Part shown: positions 1-7,644 of the stretch, in pieces
How positions within the stretch are numbered: position 1 is the first letter of the stretch
How the letters are laid out: each line of letters begins with the position of its first letter
Assembly (NCBI GenBank): GCA_038226665.1
Contig: JBBRQI010000019.1
Location: 1-55,683 of the forward strand
Origin: SZAS-103 sp038226665
GTDB lineage: Bacteria > Pseudomonadota > Gammaproteobacteria > Xanthomonadales > Xanthomonadaceae
Length of the DNA stretch: 55,683 bases
Direction of reading: 5' to 3'
Notes under the pieces: model-generated
What the model saw: only the letters and a program-made list of their open reading frames with translations
Databases searched by the model: none
What the model was told of the DNA's origin: nothing
Translations under genes and position numbers: made by a program

Positions 1-2669
1 GCGAGTGGTTTCGCCTGACACTGGCGAGTCTCGGGGATGGCGTGATCGCCACCGACTCCGCTGGCAGGGTAACGTTTCTCAACGCGGTGGCGCAGTCCCT
101 GACCGGCTGGTCGGAGGAAAACGCGAGAGGCATGCCGATGGAAACGGTGTTCGCGATCGTCGATGAAGAAACGCACCAGACGGTCGAAAACCCCGCCCTG
201 CGTGCGCTCAAGGAGGGCCGGATCTGGAGCCCGACAAATCACTCTGTTCTCACCTCTAAAACCGGCAAGGCCTGCAGCATTGACAACCGTGCCGCCCCGA
301 TACGAAACGAAGAAGGAAAAATCACCGGGTCCGTGCTGGTGTTCAGGAACATCACTGATCGGAAGGTGGCGGAGAATCGTCTGCGCACGAGCGAGGCAGA
401 GTTCCGCTCGATTTTCGAGCAGTCCCCCGTGGGCAAGGCGCAGATATCCGCGGACACGCTGCGATTTGAGCGCGTGAACACAAAGTTCTGCGAACTGACC
501 GGCTACTCCGCAGAGGAGCTGGCCGAGATGACGCCGACGGTCCTGACCGTAGCGGAGGATCGCGATGCCGATGCCAAGGCAATCGCATTGATGATGTGTG
601 AGGAGAGTGCATTTTACGAAGCTGAAAAGCGCTATGTGCGGAAGGATGGGAAAATCATCTGGGTTCACGTGAATGCGAGGCTGCTGCGCGACAGTGGCGG
701 CCACCCCAACCGGACGATGGCGGTCATTCAGGACATCACTGACCGCAAGGAAGTCGAACAAGCACTGCGCGACAGTGAGCAACGGATGCGGCTTGCCACG
801 GAAGCGACCGCCGTTGGGCTTTGGGAATGGAACATTCGCGCAAACAAGATCCACTGGGACTCGCAGTTGTTCCGCATCTACGGCATCACGCCAACATCGG
901 ATGGCTTCGTCGCTTACAGTGACTGGAGCGGAGCCTTGCTGGCGGAAGATTTGCCGGAAAACGAGCGCATCTTGCAAGACACCGTGCGTGTCGGCGGTAG
1001 CAGCCGCCGTGAATTCCGCATCCTGCGGCGTGACGACGGAGAACAACGCGTCATCGAAGCTGTGGAAACCGTTCGCACGAATGCTCAGGGGCAGGCCGAG
1101 TGGGTGGTGGGGACGAATCTGGATGTGACCGAGCGAAAGCGTGCCGAGGCTGCCCTGCGCGAAAGCGATCAACGCTACCGCGCGGCGACGGCGGCCGTGA
1201 GCGATCTGATGTGGACGAACAACGCCGACGGGTTGATGGAAGGCGAACAGCGCGCATGGGAGGAATTTACCGGACAACCCCGAGATCAATACGAGGGATA
1301 CGGGTGGTCGAACGCGGTGCATCCGGAAGATGCGCCACGGACGATCGAGGCGTGGAATCGGGCGGTAGCCGAGAGGCGCACGTTCGTCTTCGAACACCGC
1401 CTCCGCCGCCGCGACGGCGAATGGCGGATTTGTTCGATCCGCGCGGTTCCGGTTTTGACTGCCGACGGAATGGTCCGCGAATGGGTGGGCGTCCACACGG
1501 ACATCACGGAGCGAAAGCACGACGAAGAAAAGTTGCGCCAACTGGCCACCGAATTGTCCGAGGCCCACCGCCGCAAAGATGAGTTCCTGGCCACATTGGC
1601 CCACGAACTCCGCAACCCGCTTGCTCCGCTTCGTAGTGGCCTGCAACTGTTGAAGCTTGCGGGGCCGGAGGCCGTCGCTAAGGCTCGCCCCATGATGGAA
1701 CGCCAGGTAACCCAGATGGTGCGGCTGGTCGATGATTTGATGGACGTTAGCCGTATCAGTCAGGGCAAGCTCGATCTGCGCAAAGAGCGGGTGCAATTGG
1801 CGGACGTGCTGCACAGTGCCTTGGAAACCAGCCGCCCGCTGATCGAGCAGATGGGTCACCACCTCACGGTTAGGCTTCCGAACAAGCCGCTCATTGTTGA
1901 CGCCGACATGATTCGTCTGGCCCAAGTGTTCCTGAACTTGTTGAACAATGCCGCCAAGTACGGCGAGCGGGGCGGTCATATCGAAGTGAACGTCGAGAGT
2001 CAGAGGGGCGACGCGACGGTGACGGTGAAAGACACCGGCATTGGTATAGCGGCCGACCAGTTGCCCCGCATCTTCGAGATGTTCACGCAGGTGGGTCAGT
2101 CGTTGGACAGGTCTCAGGGCGGGTTGGGGATCGGGCTGACTCTCGTGCAGCAGCTGGTCGAGATGCACGGCGGCAGTGTCGAAGCGAAGAGTGACGGGCC
2201 GGGCAAAGGCAGCGAGTTCACCGTGCGTTTGCCGCTGGTGTCCGAAGCATCGCCGCCCAAAGAGTCGGGCGACAAAGCAGAACAACCCGGTAGGTCGTCG
2301 CAACGCATCCTTGTTGTGGATGACAATCGGGATGGGGCAGATAGCTTGTCGCAAGTGTTGAAAATCTTGGGTCATGACACTCGGACGGCTTACGACGGGC
2401 AAGACGGGGTGGAGGCGGCCGGGGAGTTCCGGCCCGACGTGGTTCTGCTCGACATCGGCCTGCCGAAGTTGAACGGATACGACGCGTGCCGCACTATCCG
2501 TGAGCAGTCGTGGGGCAAGGGTATCGTCCTGATCGCTGTGACCGGGTGGGGGCAGGACGACGACCGCCGCCGCTCCCGCGAAGCCGGCTTCGATCACCAC
2601 ATGGTCAAGCCCGTGGACCCAAAAGCTCTGCTGGAAATACTCGACGGGTTGCAAGTCCAAAGGAAGTGA
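1..2669 (+). CDS. Hybrid sensor histidine kinase with at least four PAS domains and a C-terminal receiver (5' partial)
   Basis: The reading frame is open to the window edge and encodes PAS sequence upstream of the first GTG at 42, so the true start lies outside the window. Numbering from that GTG, four PAS/PAC units span about 1-100, 108-235, 240-367 and 370-495, each ending in a D-I/V-T-(D/E)-R-K type PAC motif. HisKA follows with H521 in the HELRNPL box, then an HATPase with N-box NLLNNAAKYG, DTGIGI and a glycine-rich GGLGIGL, then a receiver with phospho-acceptor D804 and a VKP lysine. It should autophosphorylate in response to a PAS-sensed signal and pass phosphate to its own receiver; no output domain follows. 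No membrane segment is visible in the available part. The style (PAS string, HELRNPL, single REC) is common in Planctomycetes as well as Proteobacteria, so transfer is possible but unproven. Confidence 0.93.
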   Translation, partial: EWFRLTLASLGDGVIATDSAGRVTFLNAVAQSLTGWSEENARGMPMETVFAIVDEETHQTVENPALRALKEGRIWSPTNHSVLTSKTGKACSIDNRAAPIRNEEGKITGSVLVFRNITDRKVAENRLRTSEAEFRSIFEQSPVGKAQISADTLRFERVNTKFCELTGYSAEELAEMTPTVLTVAEDRDADAKAIALMMCEESAFYEAEKRYVRKDGKIIWVHVNARLLRDSGGHPNRTMAVIQDITDRKEVEQALRDSEQRMRLATEATAVGLWEWNIRANKIHWDSQLFRIYGITPTSDGFVAYSDWSGALLAEDLPENERILQDTVRVGGSSRREFRILRRDDGEQRVIEAVETVRTNAQGQAEWVVGTNLDVTERKRAEAALRESDQRYRAATAAVSDLMWTNNADGLMEGEQRAWEEFTGQPRDQYEGYGWSNAVHPEDAPRTIEAWNRAVAERRTFVFEHRLRRRDGEWRICSIRAVPVLTADGMVREWVGVHTDITERKHDEEKLRQLATELSEAHRRKDEFLATLAHELRNPLAPLRSGLQLLKLAGPEAVAKARPMMERQVTQMVRLVDDLMDVSRISQGKLDLRKERVQLADVLHSALETSRPLIEQMGHHLTVRLPNKPLIVDADMIRLAQVFLNLLNNAAKYGERGGHIEVNVESQRGDATVTVKDTGIGIAADQLPRIFEMFTQVGQSLDRSQGGLGIGLTLVQQLVEMHGGSVEAKSDGPGKGSEFTVRLPLVSEASPPKESGDKAEQPGRSSQRILVVDDNRDGADSLSQVLKILGHDTRTAYDGQDGVEAAGEFRPDVVLLDIGLPKLNGYDACRTIREQSWGKGIVLIAVTGWGQDDDRRRSREAGFDHHMVKPVDPKALLEILDGLQVQRK

Positions 2670-3000
2670 CAGTGCGTTGTAAGTGCCGCGACAAGCACGT
2701 CCAACGAAGCAGGGATCGACGTGGGGCCGACGAAAACAAGAAAAAAAGTGTCCGAGCGTCTCCCGTGGCGGAACATGCTCGTGGTTCCATCCATGCAATC
2801 CGGCTCCCTCTGCAGCGATGGTTCGTGCCAAACCAATGTTCAATATCGTCAATGCAGCACAATGGGTGATCATTTGTCTCGCATGTAGTGTGTTGGTTAA
2901 GCGCGCCAACGAAAAACAGTCGATTCCAACTGCAACAGGCCAGGCGTTAGTCGCGACTCTTTTACAAACGGCAAACATGGGGGCAAAAGGAGAAGGGCAC
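2670..3000. other. Gene-poor, relatively AT-richer spacer
   Basis: No reading frame here has a ribosome site, recognisable domain or the strong codon bias seen in the rest of the window. Base composition is visibly less GC-rich than the flanking genes, with A-tracts near 2740-2750. It may be degraded accessory DNA between the kinase and the tRNA-like scar. I see no repeat, promoter or RNA structure I can defend. Confidence 0.4.
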
Positions 3001-3001
3001 A

Positions 3002-3030
3002 CAAAAGAAAAGAGCCTGCGATTTCTCGCA
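3002..3030 (-). terminator. Terminator-like hairpin after the tRNA-like fragment
   Basis: Read on the minus strand, TGCGA (3030-3026) pairs with TCGCA (3021-3017) around a GAAA tetraloop, followed by a GGCTCTTTTCTTTT tract. The layout matches the terminator after tRNA-Phe (5445-5478), including a shared A/G tract on the plus strand. It probably terminated the tRNA gene that once stood here. Confidence 0.4.
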
Positions 3031-3040
3031 ATCCCCTGAT

Positions 3041-3114
3041 TTGGTCCCGGGAACGGAATCGAACCGCCGGCCTTGACAATCATTCTCCAACGCCGGATCA
3101 AGCCGCCACAGGTG
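3041..3114 (-). pseudogene. tRNA 3'-end-like fragment (decayed tRNA or attachment-site scar)
   Basis: On the minus strand the segment ends in a T-arm core identical over 15 nt to that of the intact tRNA-Phe (plus-strand 3055-3069 against 5501-5515), followed by a GC-rich acceptor-like stretch and CCA (complement of 3042-3044). The acceptor 3' side is one base short when fitted to CCA, and no acceptable D-arm, anticodon arm or matching 5' acceptor strand can be folded upstream, so it is not a functional tRNA. Downstream sequence also resembles the tRNA-Phe terminator. It is either a decayed tandem tRNA or a duplicated tRNA 3' end left by integration. Confidence 0.45.
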
Positions 3115-3240
3115 AAGCTGCGGACTTGCGACAGGCGGAGTGAATCTTCTGATAACGGAAACAGACCGGCCCTTTCCGGACCTGCGCAGATATGAGTATG
3201 ATTCGAATGAATCAGCTGCGGGCTTGGCCTGACCGATCGC

Positions 3241-4008
3241 ATGCAAACTCCATTCCGAACGATAGTCCTAGGCTTGCTGCTTGCGTTGAGTGCGATGGCT
3301 GTTCGCGCCCAGCCTAAGGCTGCGGAAGCGACCCTGCCGATTCATCCGGCAGCGACGCAGCAATCGACCCCGATCGATTTGGCGCTGCAGTCGGCCTCGG
3401 CGGAAGTGAAGCGCGTTGCGCGCTGGGTCATCGATTCGGGCGACAACGGCGGCCTGCCTTTCCTGCTGGTCGACAAGGTCAACGCCCAGGTTTTCGCTTT
3501 CAATCCTGCCGGGCAGCTTCAAGGCACGGCACCTGCACTGCTCGGCATGGCGCGCGGCGATCGTTTGCTCGCGCCAAATACCGCGACGATGTCGCAGATG
3601 CCACCGCAAGTGCGTATTACGCCTGCGGGCCGCTTCGTGTCGACACTTGCCATCGACTCGCATGGCAAGGAACTCCTCGTTCTCAACTACGCTGCATCGA
3701 TCTCGCTGCATCCGGTGGTCAAGGGAACGCCGGCAGAACATCGCGCCGAGCGTCTTGCGAGCCCCACGCCGCAAGACAATCGCATTTCTTTCGGCTGCAT
3801 CAACGTTCCGCCGGCGTTCTACACGACGTTCGTCCACCCCGCCTTCAACCAGACAAAAGGCGTCGTCTACGTTCTGCCGGAAACGGGCCCGGCGAACGAG
3901 CTGTTCGGGTTTCAACCTGTCGACGCGGGAGTGTCCGGGGTGCAACAAGGCTTGCCGGCGTTGGACGCGCGGGCGTCCCAACCGGTTTCAGTCCCGGGCG
4001 CCAAGTAG
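3241..4008 (+). CDS. Secreted L,D-transpeptidase (YkuD-like) family protein
   Basis: A 255-residue protein beginning with a signal peptide (residues 1-23, ending in VRAQ). The C-terminal half carries the YkuD-type signature with an upstream His (SLHPV, about residue 159) and the nucleophile Cys186 in ISFGCINV. The classical motif is [S/T]HGC; here the His before Gly is Phe, a variant I believe occurs in related xanthomonad proteins, so activity is plausible but not certain. The expected role is periplasmic peptidoglycan 3-3 cross-linking or attachment of a protein to the wall. It stands alone, with a decayed ompA locus convergent downstream. The ATG follows a long spacer and no strong ribosome site is obvious, but the signal peptide supports this start. 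Confidence 0.75.
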   Translation: MQTPFRTIVLGLLLALSAMAVRAQPKAAEATLPIHPAATQQSTPIDLALQSASAEVKRVARWVIDSGDNGGLPFLLVDKVNAQVFAFNPAGQLQGTAPALLGMARGDRLLAPNTATMSQMPPQVRITPAGRFVSTLAIDSHGKELLVLNYAASISLHPVVKGTPAEHRAERLASPTPQDNRISFGCINVPPAFYTTFVHPAFNQTKGVVYVLPETGPANELFGFQPVDAGVSGVQQGLPALDARASQPVSVPGAK

Positions 4009-4156
4009 TTTGCCTCGCGTAGCGAGGCGCTGATGCATGCTGCGCGACGAGACGGTATGGTCGCCAGAAGTCCACGACTTCAAGGGCAGCGATGACACCA
4101 AAGTCAGAACCGCTGTCGCGCATTGTTGCGACAAGCTCGGAGACGAAGGCAGCGCG

Positions 4157-4288
4157 TCAAGCCAAGTGGCCTTGGTTTATTACGTTCAGTTCGGTGCGAC
4201 GGTTCTTCGCACGGCCTTCCGGATTGTCGCTGCCGTCCCGGTTGGTGTTCGGCGCGATTGCGGGGCGCTCGCCGTAACCATTCTGGCC
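4157..4288 (-). pseudogene. Orphan OmpA C-terminal (peptidoglycan-binding) domain fragment
   Basis: On the minus strand the last 43 codons of an open frame read as the end of an OmpA-like domain: a GYGE turn, then NTNRDGSDNPEGRAKNRRTE, the peptidoglycan-binding NPEGR..NRR(T/V)E signature, stopping at 4157. Nothing upstream in this frame resembles the rest of an OmpA domain. It lies just beyond the terminator of the neighbouring barrel gene. It is therefore a remnant, either of that gene's own lost C-terminus or of a second ompA copy. Confidence 0.7.
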
Positions 4289-4301
4289 TAGTACGCATCC
4301 G

Positions 4302-4333
4302 AAAAAACGAAGCCCGGAATGCGCCGGGCTTCG
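4302..4333 (-). terminator. Rho-independent terminator of the ompA-type barrel gene
   Basis: A perfect 10-bp stem (4308-4317 with 4324-4333, six-base loop AATGCG) is followed on the minus strand by six T residues (complement of 4302-4307). It lies 22 bases past the stop of the barrel gene at 4356 and separates it from the orphan OmpA C-terminal fragment. Confidence 0.85.
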
Positions 4334-4355
4334 AATGATCGCCGTGTTGCCTCGA

Positions 4356-5222
4356 TCAGCCGCGGAAAGGCTTCGGCGGCTCGGCAACCGGCTCGGGAGC
4401 CGGCATCGGGCAACCGTCCGGACCGACGGCCTGCCCAGCCTGCGAGCCCGGACAATGGTCGTTGCAGTTGTTGACGCCGTCGCGATCGTCGTCCATGACC
4501 GAGCAATCCAACGCTGGCTGCGGCGGAGGCACATAAGCGACTGGCTCGGGGCGTGCGACCGGAGTCATCGGCTCGCCAAACCGAAAGATCAGGCCGAGCG
4601 AAAGAAGATCGACGTGGTCCTTGCCGCCGACGGCATCGTCGATCCGATACCGTTCCCCTTCGGCGCGGACTGCAAGCGATTCATTGATGTCGTACTGCAA
4701 GCCAGCGCCAAACTTCCAATTCGCTCCGCGGTTGTGCGGATTGGGGCCGAGCACAACGACAGCGCCGGTTCCGACGAAGGTGTCCTTCGTGTCACCGTAG
4801 GTCGCGCCAATCCGGCCGAACACAGAAAATTTCTCGCCAATGGGCACGCTTCCGACCAGGTCGAGGTTCACGCCTTGGACCTTGATGCGGCCGGTCAATG
4901 TTCCCGCCGGCACCGTGGTCGCAACGAAACCAAATCGGCCCAGATTGTAATAACCGCCTTCGATCGCGAAGTACCTGTTGAAGGAGTATCCGCCAAAAAG
5001 CTTGAACCCGGTGTCGCGATCGTCATTGCGGATCGACGTCGTGATGAAGCCGGGCGCAAACAAGTTATCGCTGATTCGTGCATCATCGATCCTCGCAGTC
5101 GAGCGACCAAAGTTGCCTCCGACCTAACCGCCGCCGCCCCACTCATCGGCGTATGCCGATGGCATGGCAAGCGCTGCAAGTACCGCCAGACTCAGCGCCC
5201 CTGAAGTCATGACAAGTTTCAT
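4356..5222 (-). pseudogene. OmpA-type outer-membrane beta-barrel protein, interrupted by an in-frame amber codon
   Basis: The minus-strand ATG at 5222 has a purine-rich ribosome site and starts a typical signal peptide (about 25 residues, ending AYADEW). Codon 33 is TAG (5126-5124), after which the same frame continues without interruption for 255 codons: VGGNFGRS, a beta-barrel with alternating strands, then a Cys/Asp-rich linker with a calcium-binding type repeat (DDDRDGVNNC) and a Pro-rich tail ending at 4356. The residue at the stop is normally aromatic in such proteins (W/Y-VGGN), so a single Tyr-to-stop change fits. The usual C-terminal OmpA domain is absent. It could be a pseudogene, a read-through product or a sequencing error. 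A translation from a TTG at 5063 is possible but would lack the signal peptide and first strand. Confidence 0.8.
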
Positions 5223-5255
5223 GCGTCTCTCCCTGACAAATTTAGGATGTCCATA

Positions 5256-5353
5256 TTTGCGGACCGGGAACGACGTCCCCTTTATCATCATACCCAGCGA
5301 TCCTTTACGGACGCGGAACGATGTTCCCTTCGTGCCCGGGAAACCATCGTCCC
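5256..5353. repeat. Cluster of three short palindromes upstream of the ompA-type gene
   Basis: Three related dyads lie between the barrel gene start and tRNA-Phe: GGGAACGACGTCCC (5266-5279), GGAACGATGTTCC (5315-5327) and GGGAAACCATCGTCCC (5338-5353). The first two sit in a longer direct repeat beginning TTTRCGGAC at 5256 and 5304. Placed 30-130 bases upstream of the barrel gene start, they could be operator sites or the debris of a repeat element. Confidence 0.4.
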
Positions 5354-5444
5354 GATCGCCTGAACCTTGGCCGGACGCGCGTCAATACCACTGTACTTGA
5401 AGCACGAAATGCTTCGCACGGCAGACTTCATCTAGAAGTCGATT

Positions 5445-5478
5445 GGCAAAAGAAAAGGGCCAGCTCTCGCAAGCCCTT
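5445..5478 (-). terminator. Terminator of tRNA-Phe
   Basis: On the minus strand, just after the tRNA CCA, AAGGGC (5478-5473) pairs with GCCCTT (5460-5455) and is followed by TTCTTTTG. It ends the single-gene tRNA transcript. Confidence 0.6.
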
Positions 5479-5486
5479 GATATGAT

Positions 5487-5562
5487 TGGTGGCCGGGGAC
5501 GGAATCGAACCGCCGACACGGGGATTTTCAATCCCCTGCTCTACCAACTGAGCTACCCGGCC
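5487..5562 (-). tRNA. tRNA-Phe (GAA)
   Basis: A 76-base cloverleaf on the minus strand with a 7-bp acceptor stem GGCCGGG/CCCGGCC, D-arm AGCTCAGTTGGTAGAGC, anticodon stem GGGGA/TCCCC around TTGAAAA (anticodon GAA), T-arm GGCGG-TTCGATT-CCGTC and an encoded CCA. It reads phenylalanine codons. tRNA-Phe genes are common integration targets, which matters because a diverged copy of its 3' end and terminator lies 2.4 kb away at 3002-3069. Confidence 0.97.
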
Positions 5563-5732
5563 AAGGTCGCGCGGGCAGGGCCGGGACGACAGCAGCCGTG
5601 AATGATAGACGGCCGGCGACATGCGGGCAAGGCGCAGCGGGTGAATTGCGCCTGAGTGTCCGTTTGCGAGGCGTGCACGCGCGCCGCGCGTGGGCGTTAT
5701 GGTGGTCTGCATCGAGCAGGAGAATGCAGCAC

Positions 5733-6251
5733 ATGCGCAATCGAGTGGACGTGCCGGCCCGCGTCGGTAAATTGATCGGGTCGATCAACCCTTGTTCCGG
5801 CTTGCGCTGGGTGACGCTCGCGATGCTGTGTGCGCTGGCAACTGGATGCGCGACCACGCCACAGCCGCAAGCCACAGGCGCCAGTGCGCAACGACTGGCC
5901 GAAGTTTCTGCGGTCGCTGGTGAGCCGGTGACTTCATTTCGCTACATGGACCAGGCGACGTTCGAGCCGATCGGCCTGAGCGACCTGCTCGTGTACACAA
6001 GTCCGCGCGAGGCGTGGTTGCTGCATCTCGATAGAGAGTGCCGCGATCTGGATTTCGGGCCATTCCTGAAGCTAACGTCGCACATGCATCGCGTTTCGAC
6101 ACTCAGCGACAGCGTGATTGTGCGCAACCACCCGATTCCGTGTCAGATTCGCGAGATCCGGCCGGTCAATGCCGCCGCGCTCAAGAACGCCGAGTCTGCG
6201 TACCCGCAGGGCCATGGTGAAACCACGAGTGGCGCGCACTCCGGCAATTGA
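5733..6251 (+). CDS. DUF6491-family lipoprotein
   Basis: 172 residues when started at the ATG at 5733, which has AGGAG ten bases upstream; an earlier in-frame ATG at 5724 is too close to that site. The N-terminus has a hydrophobic segment ending in a lipobox (LATGC), so it should be a lipid-anchored envelope protein. The body has a conserved pair of cysteines (REC and PIPCQIREI) and the SHMHRVSTLSDSVIV segment typical of DUF6491 proteins of xanthomonads. Function is unknown. It stands alone between tRNA-Phe and the convergent yggX. Confidence 0.8.
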   Translation: MRNRVDVPARVGKLIGSINPCSGLRWVTLAMLCALATGCATTPQPQATGASAQRLAEVSAVAGEPVTSFRYMDQATFEPIGLSDLLVYTSPREAWLLHLDRECRDLDFGPFLKLTSHMHRVSTLSDSVIVRNHPIPCQIREIRPVNAAALKNAESAYPQGHGETTSGAHSGN

Positions 6252-6316
6252 TTGATTCGTGCAGTGATCGGCGAAGCGCGTGCATTTGCAACCAGATTGA
6301 AAACGGCCGGGATCAA

Positions 6317-6613
6317 TCAGTTTTTCTTGATACCGTCATCGTCGGGCGTGGGCGGCGCATAGCCCGGTGGTGGCGCGGAGCCGTCGCCAAACAGGAACTT
6401 CTGCATTTCGCCTTCGAGGAATGCGCGATGTTTCTTGTCGAGCGGCGACAACCGGTTTTCATTGATCAGCATCGTCTGGTGCGCGAGCCACCCGGCCCAA
6501 GCGGGCTTGCCGATGTTCGCGAACACGCGCTGGCCGAGTTCGCCGGGCCACGGCACGAAGTCCAGGCCTTCGGTCTCGCGTTGCTGCTTCACGCAAAATA
6601 CGGTGCGCGGCAT
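6317..6613 (-). CDS. yggX: Fe(2+)-trafficking / oxidative damage protection protein YggX
   Basis: A 98-residue protein starting MPRTVFCVK, with the near-invariant N-terminal Cys7 and the LDFVPWPGELGQ and AWAGWLAHQTMLINE segments of YggX. It is a small cytosolic protein linked to iron handling and protection of iron-sulfur enzymes. Its ATG overlaps the mutY stop by one base (TGATG), so the two are translationally coupled, as in E. coli where yggX also follows mutY. That is sensible, since MutY carries an oxidation-sensitive cluster. The C-terminal tail is Pro-rich. Confidence 0.96.
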   Translation of the reverse strand: MPRTVFCVKQQRETEGLDFVPWPGELGQRVFANIGKPAWAGWLAHQTMLINENRLSPLDKKHRAFLEGEMQKFLFGDGSAPPPGYAPPTPDDDGIKKN

Positions 6614-7644
6614 CAGGAAAGGTTCTCCAGCAATTTGCGGATGGGCGAGGGCAGGCCGACTTTGGTCAGCGTGTCCATCGACTGCCAGTGCAGGTCGTCA
6701 GTATCGCCGATCGCATTACCCGCGCGTGCATCGCGCCAAAGCAATGGATGGATGCGCAGGCGGAAATGGCTGAAGGTGTGGCGGATCGGTTGCAGCGCCT
6801 CGAACGTATCCGCATGTGCGTGACGATGCAGCCACAGCTTCGCGGCATCGATGTCCTGCGCTTCCGGCAACGACCACAGCGAAGCCCAGACGCCCGTCGG
6901 TGGGCGCCGTTGCAGCAGCGTGCGGCCATCGCGATCGCGCGCGATCAACGCATAGACCTCGCGCTCGGGTAGCGCTTTCGATGGTTTTGTTTCCGGAAGC
7001 CGTGCGGTGATGCCGTCTCGCAACGCAATGCAGTCTTCTCGCAACGGGCATTGAGTGCAAGAAGGTTTGTTCGAAGTGCAAACCGTCGCGCCCAGATCCA
7101 TCAGCGCCTGCGTGTAGTCGGCGATGCGCGCATCCGGCAGGTTTTCATCAGCGATCCGCCACAGTTTCTTTTGCGTCGAAGCGCTCCCGGGCCACCCATG
7201 CACGCCGCGATGCCTGCACAACACGCGACGCACGTTGCCGTCGAGAATCGGATACGGTAAACCGTGCGCCTGCGAAAGGATCGCGCCAGCAGTCGATCGT
7301 CCGATGCCGGGCAACGCGAGCAATGCGTCGAAGTCGCGCGGCAAATCGCCAGCGTGATCGCGCTTGCAAATCTGCGCAGCTTCGTGCAAACGACGCGCGC
7401 GGCTGTAGTAGCCGAGTCCCGACCACAACGCGAAGACGTCATCGAGCGGAGCTGCGGCAAGCGTGGGGAGATCGGGAAGGGCCGCTATGAAGCGCTGGAA
7501 ATACGGAATGACCACCGCGACCTGGGTCTGTTGCAGCATCGTCTCCGACAACCACACGCGGTACGCGTTGCGCGGATGTTGCCAAGGCAGGTCATGACGG
7601 CCGTGTACGTCGAACCATGCCAGCAAACGCAATGCGATCTTCAC
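6613..7644 (-). CDS. mutY: A/G-specific adenine glycosylase MutY
   Basis: 343 residues. It excises adenine mispaired with 8-oxoguanine. Catalytic E34 lies in SETMLQQTQV and D135 in ILDGNVRRV, with a helix-hairpin-helix at LPGIGRSTAGA. The [4Fe-4S] cysteines follow as C-x6-C-x2-C-x5-C (CTSNKPSC.QC....C), then a C-terminal Nudix-like 8-oxoG recognition domain with HTFSHF. The GTG start at 7644 overlaps the stop of the AsmA-like gene (GTGA); upstream in-frame sequence is shadow of that gene. It is third in the chain ftsY, AsmA-like, mutY, yggX. Confidence 0.97.
   Translation of the reverse strand: MKIALRLLAWFDVHGRHDLPWQHPRNAYRVWLSETMLQQTQVAVVIPYFQRFIAALPDLPTLAAAPLDDVFALWSGLGYYSRARRLHEAAQICKRDHAGDLPRDFDALLALPGIGRSTAGAILSQAHGLPYPILDGNVRRVLCRHRGVHGWPGSASTQKKLWRIADENLPDARIADYTQALMDLGATVCTSNKPSCTQCPLREDCIALRDGITARLPETKPSKALPEREVYALIARDRDGRTLLQRRPPTGVWASLWSLPEAQDIDAAKLWLHRHAHADTFEALQPIRHTFSHFRLRIHPLLWRDARAGNAIGDTDDLHWQSMDTLTKVGLPSPIRKLLENLS

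Noticed and set aside
3268..3981. 237-codon minus-strand frame
   Set aside because: Antisense to the L,D-transpeptidase gene, which has a signal peptide and catalytic motif.
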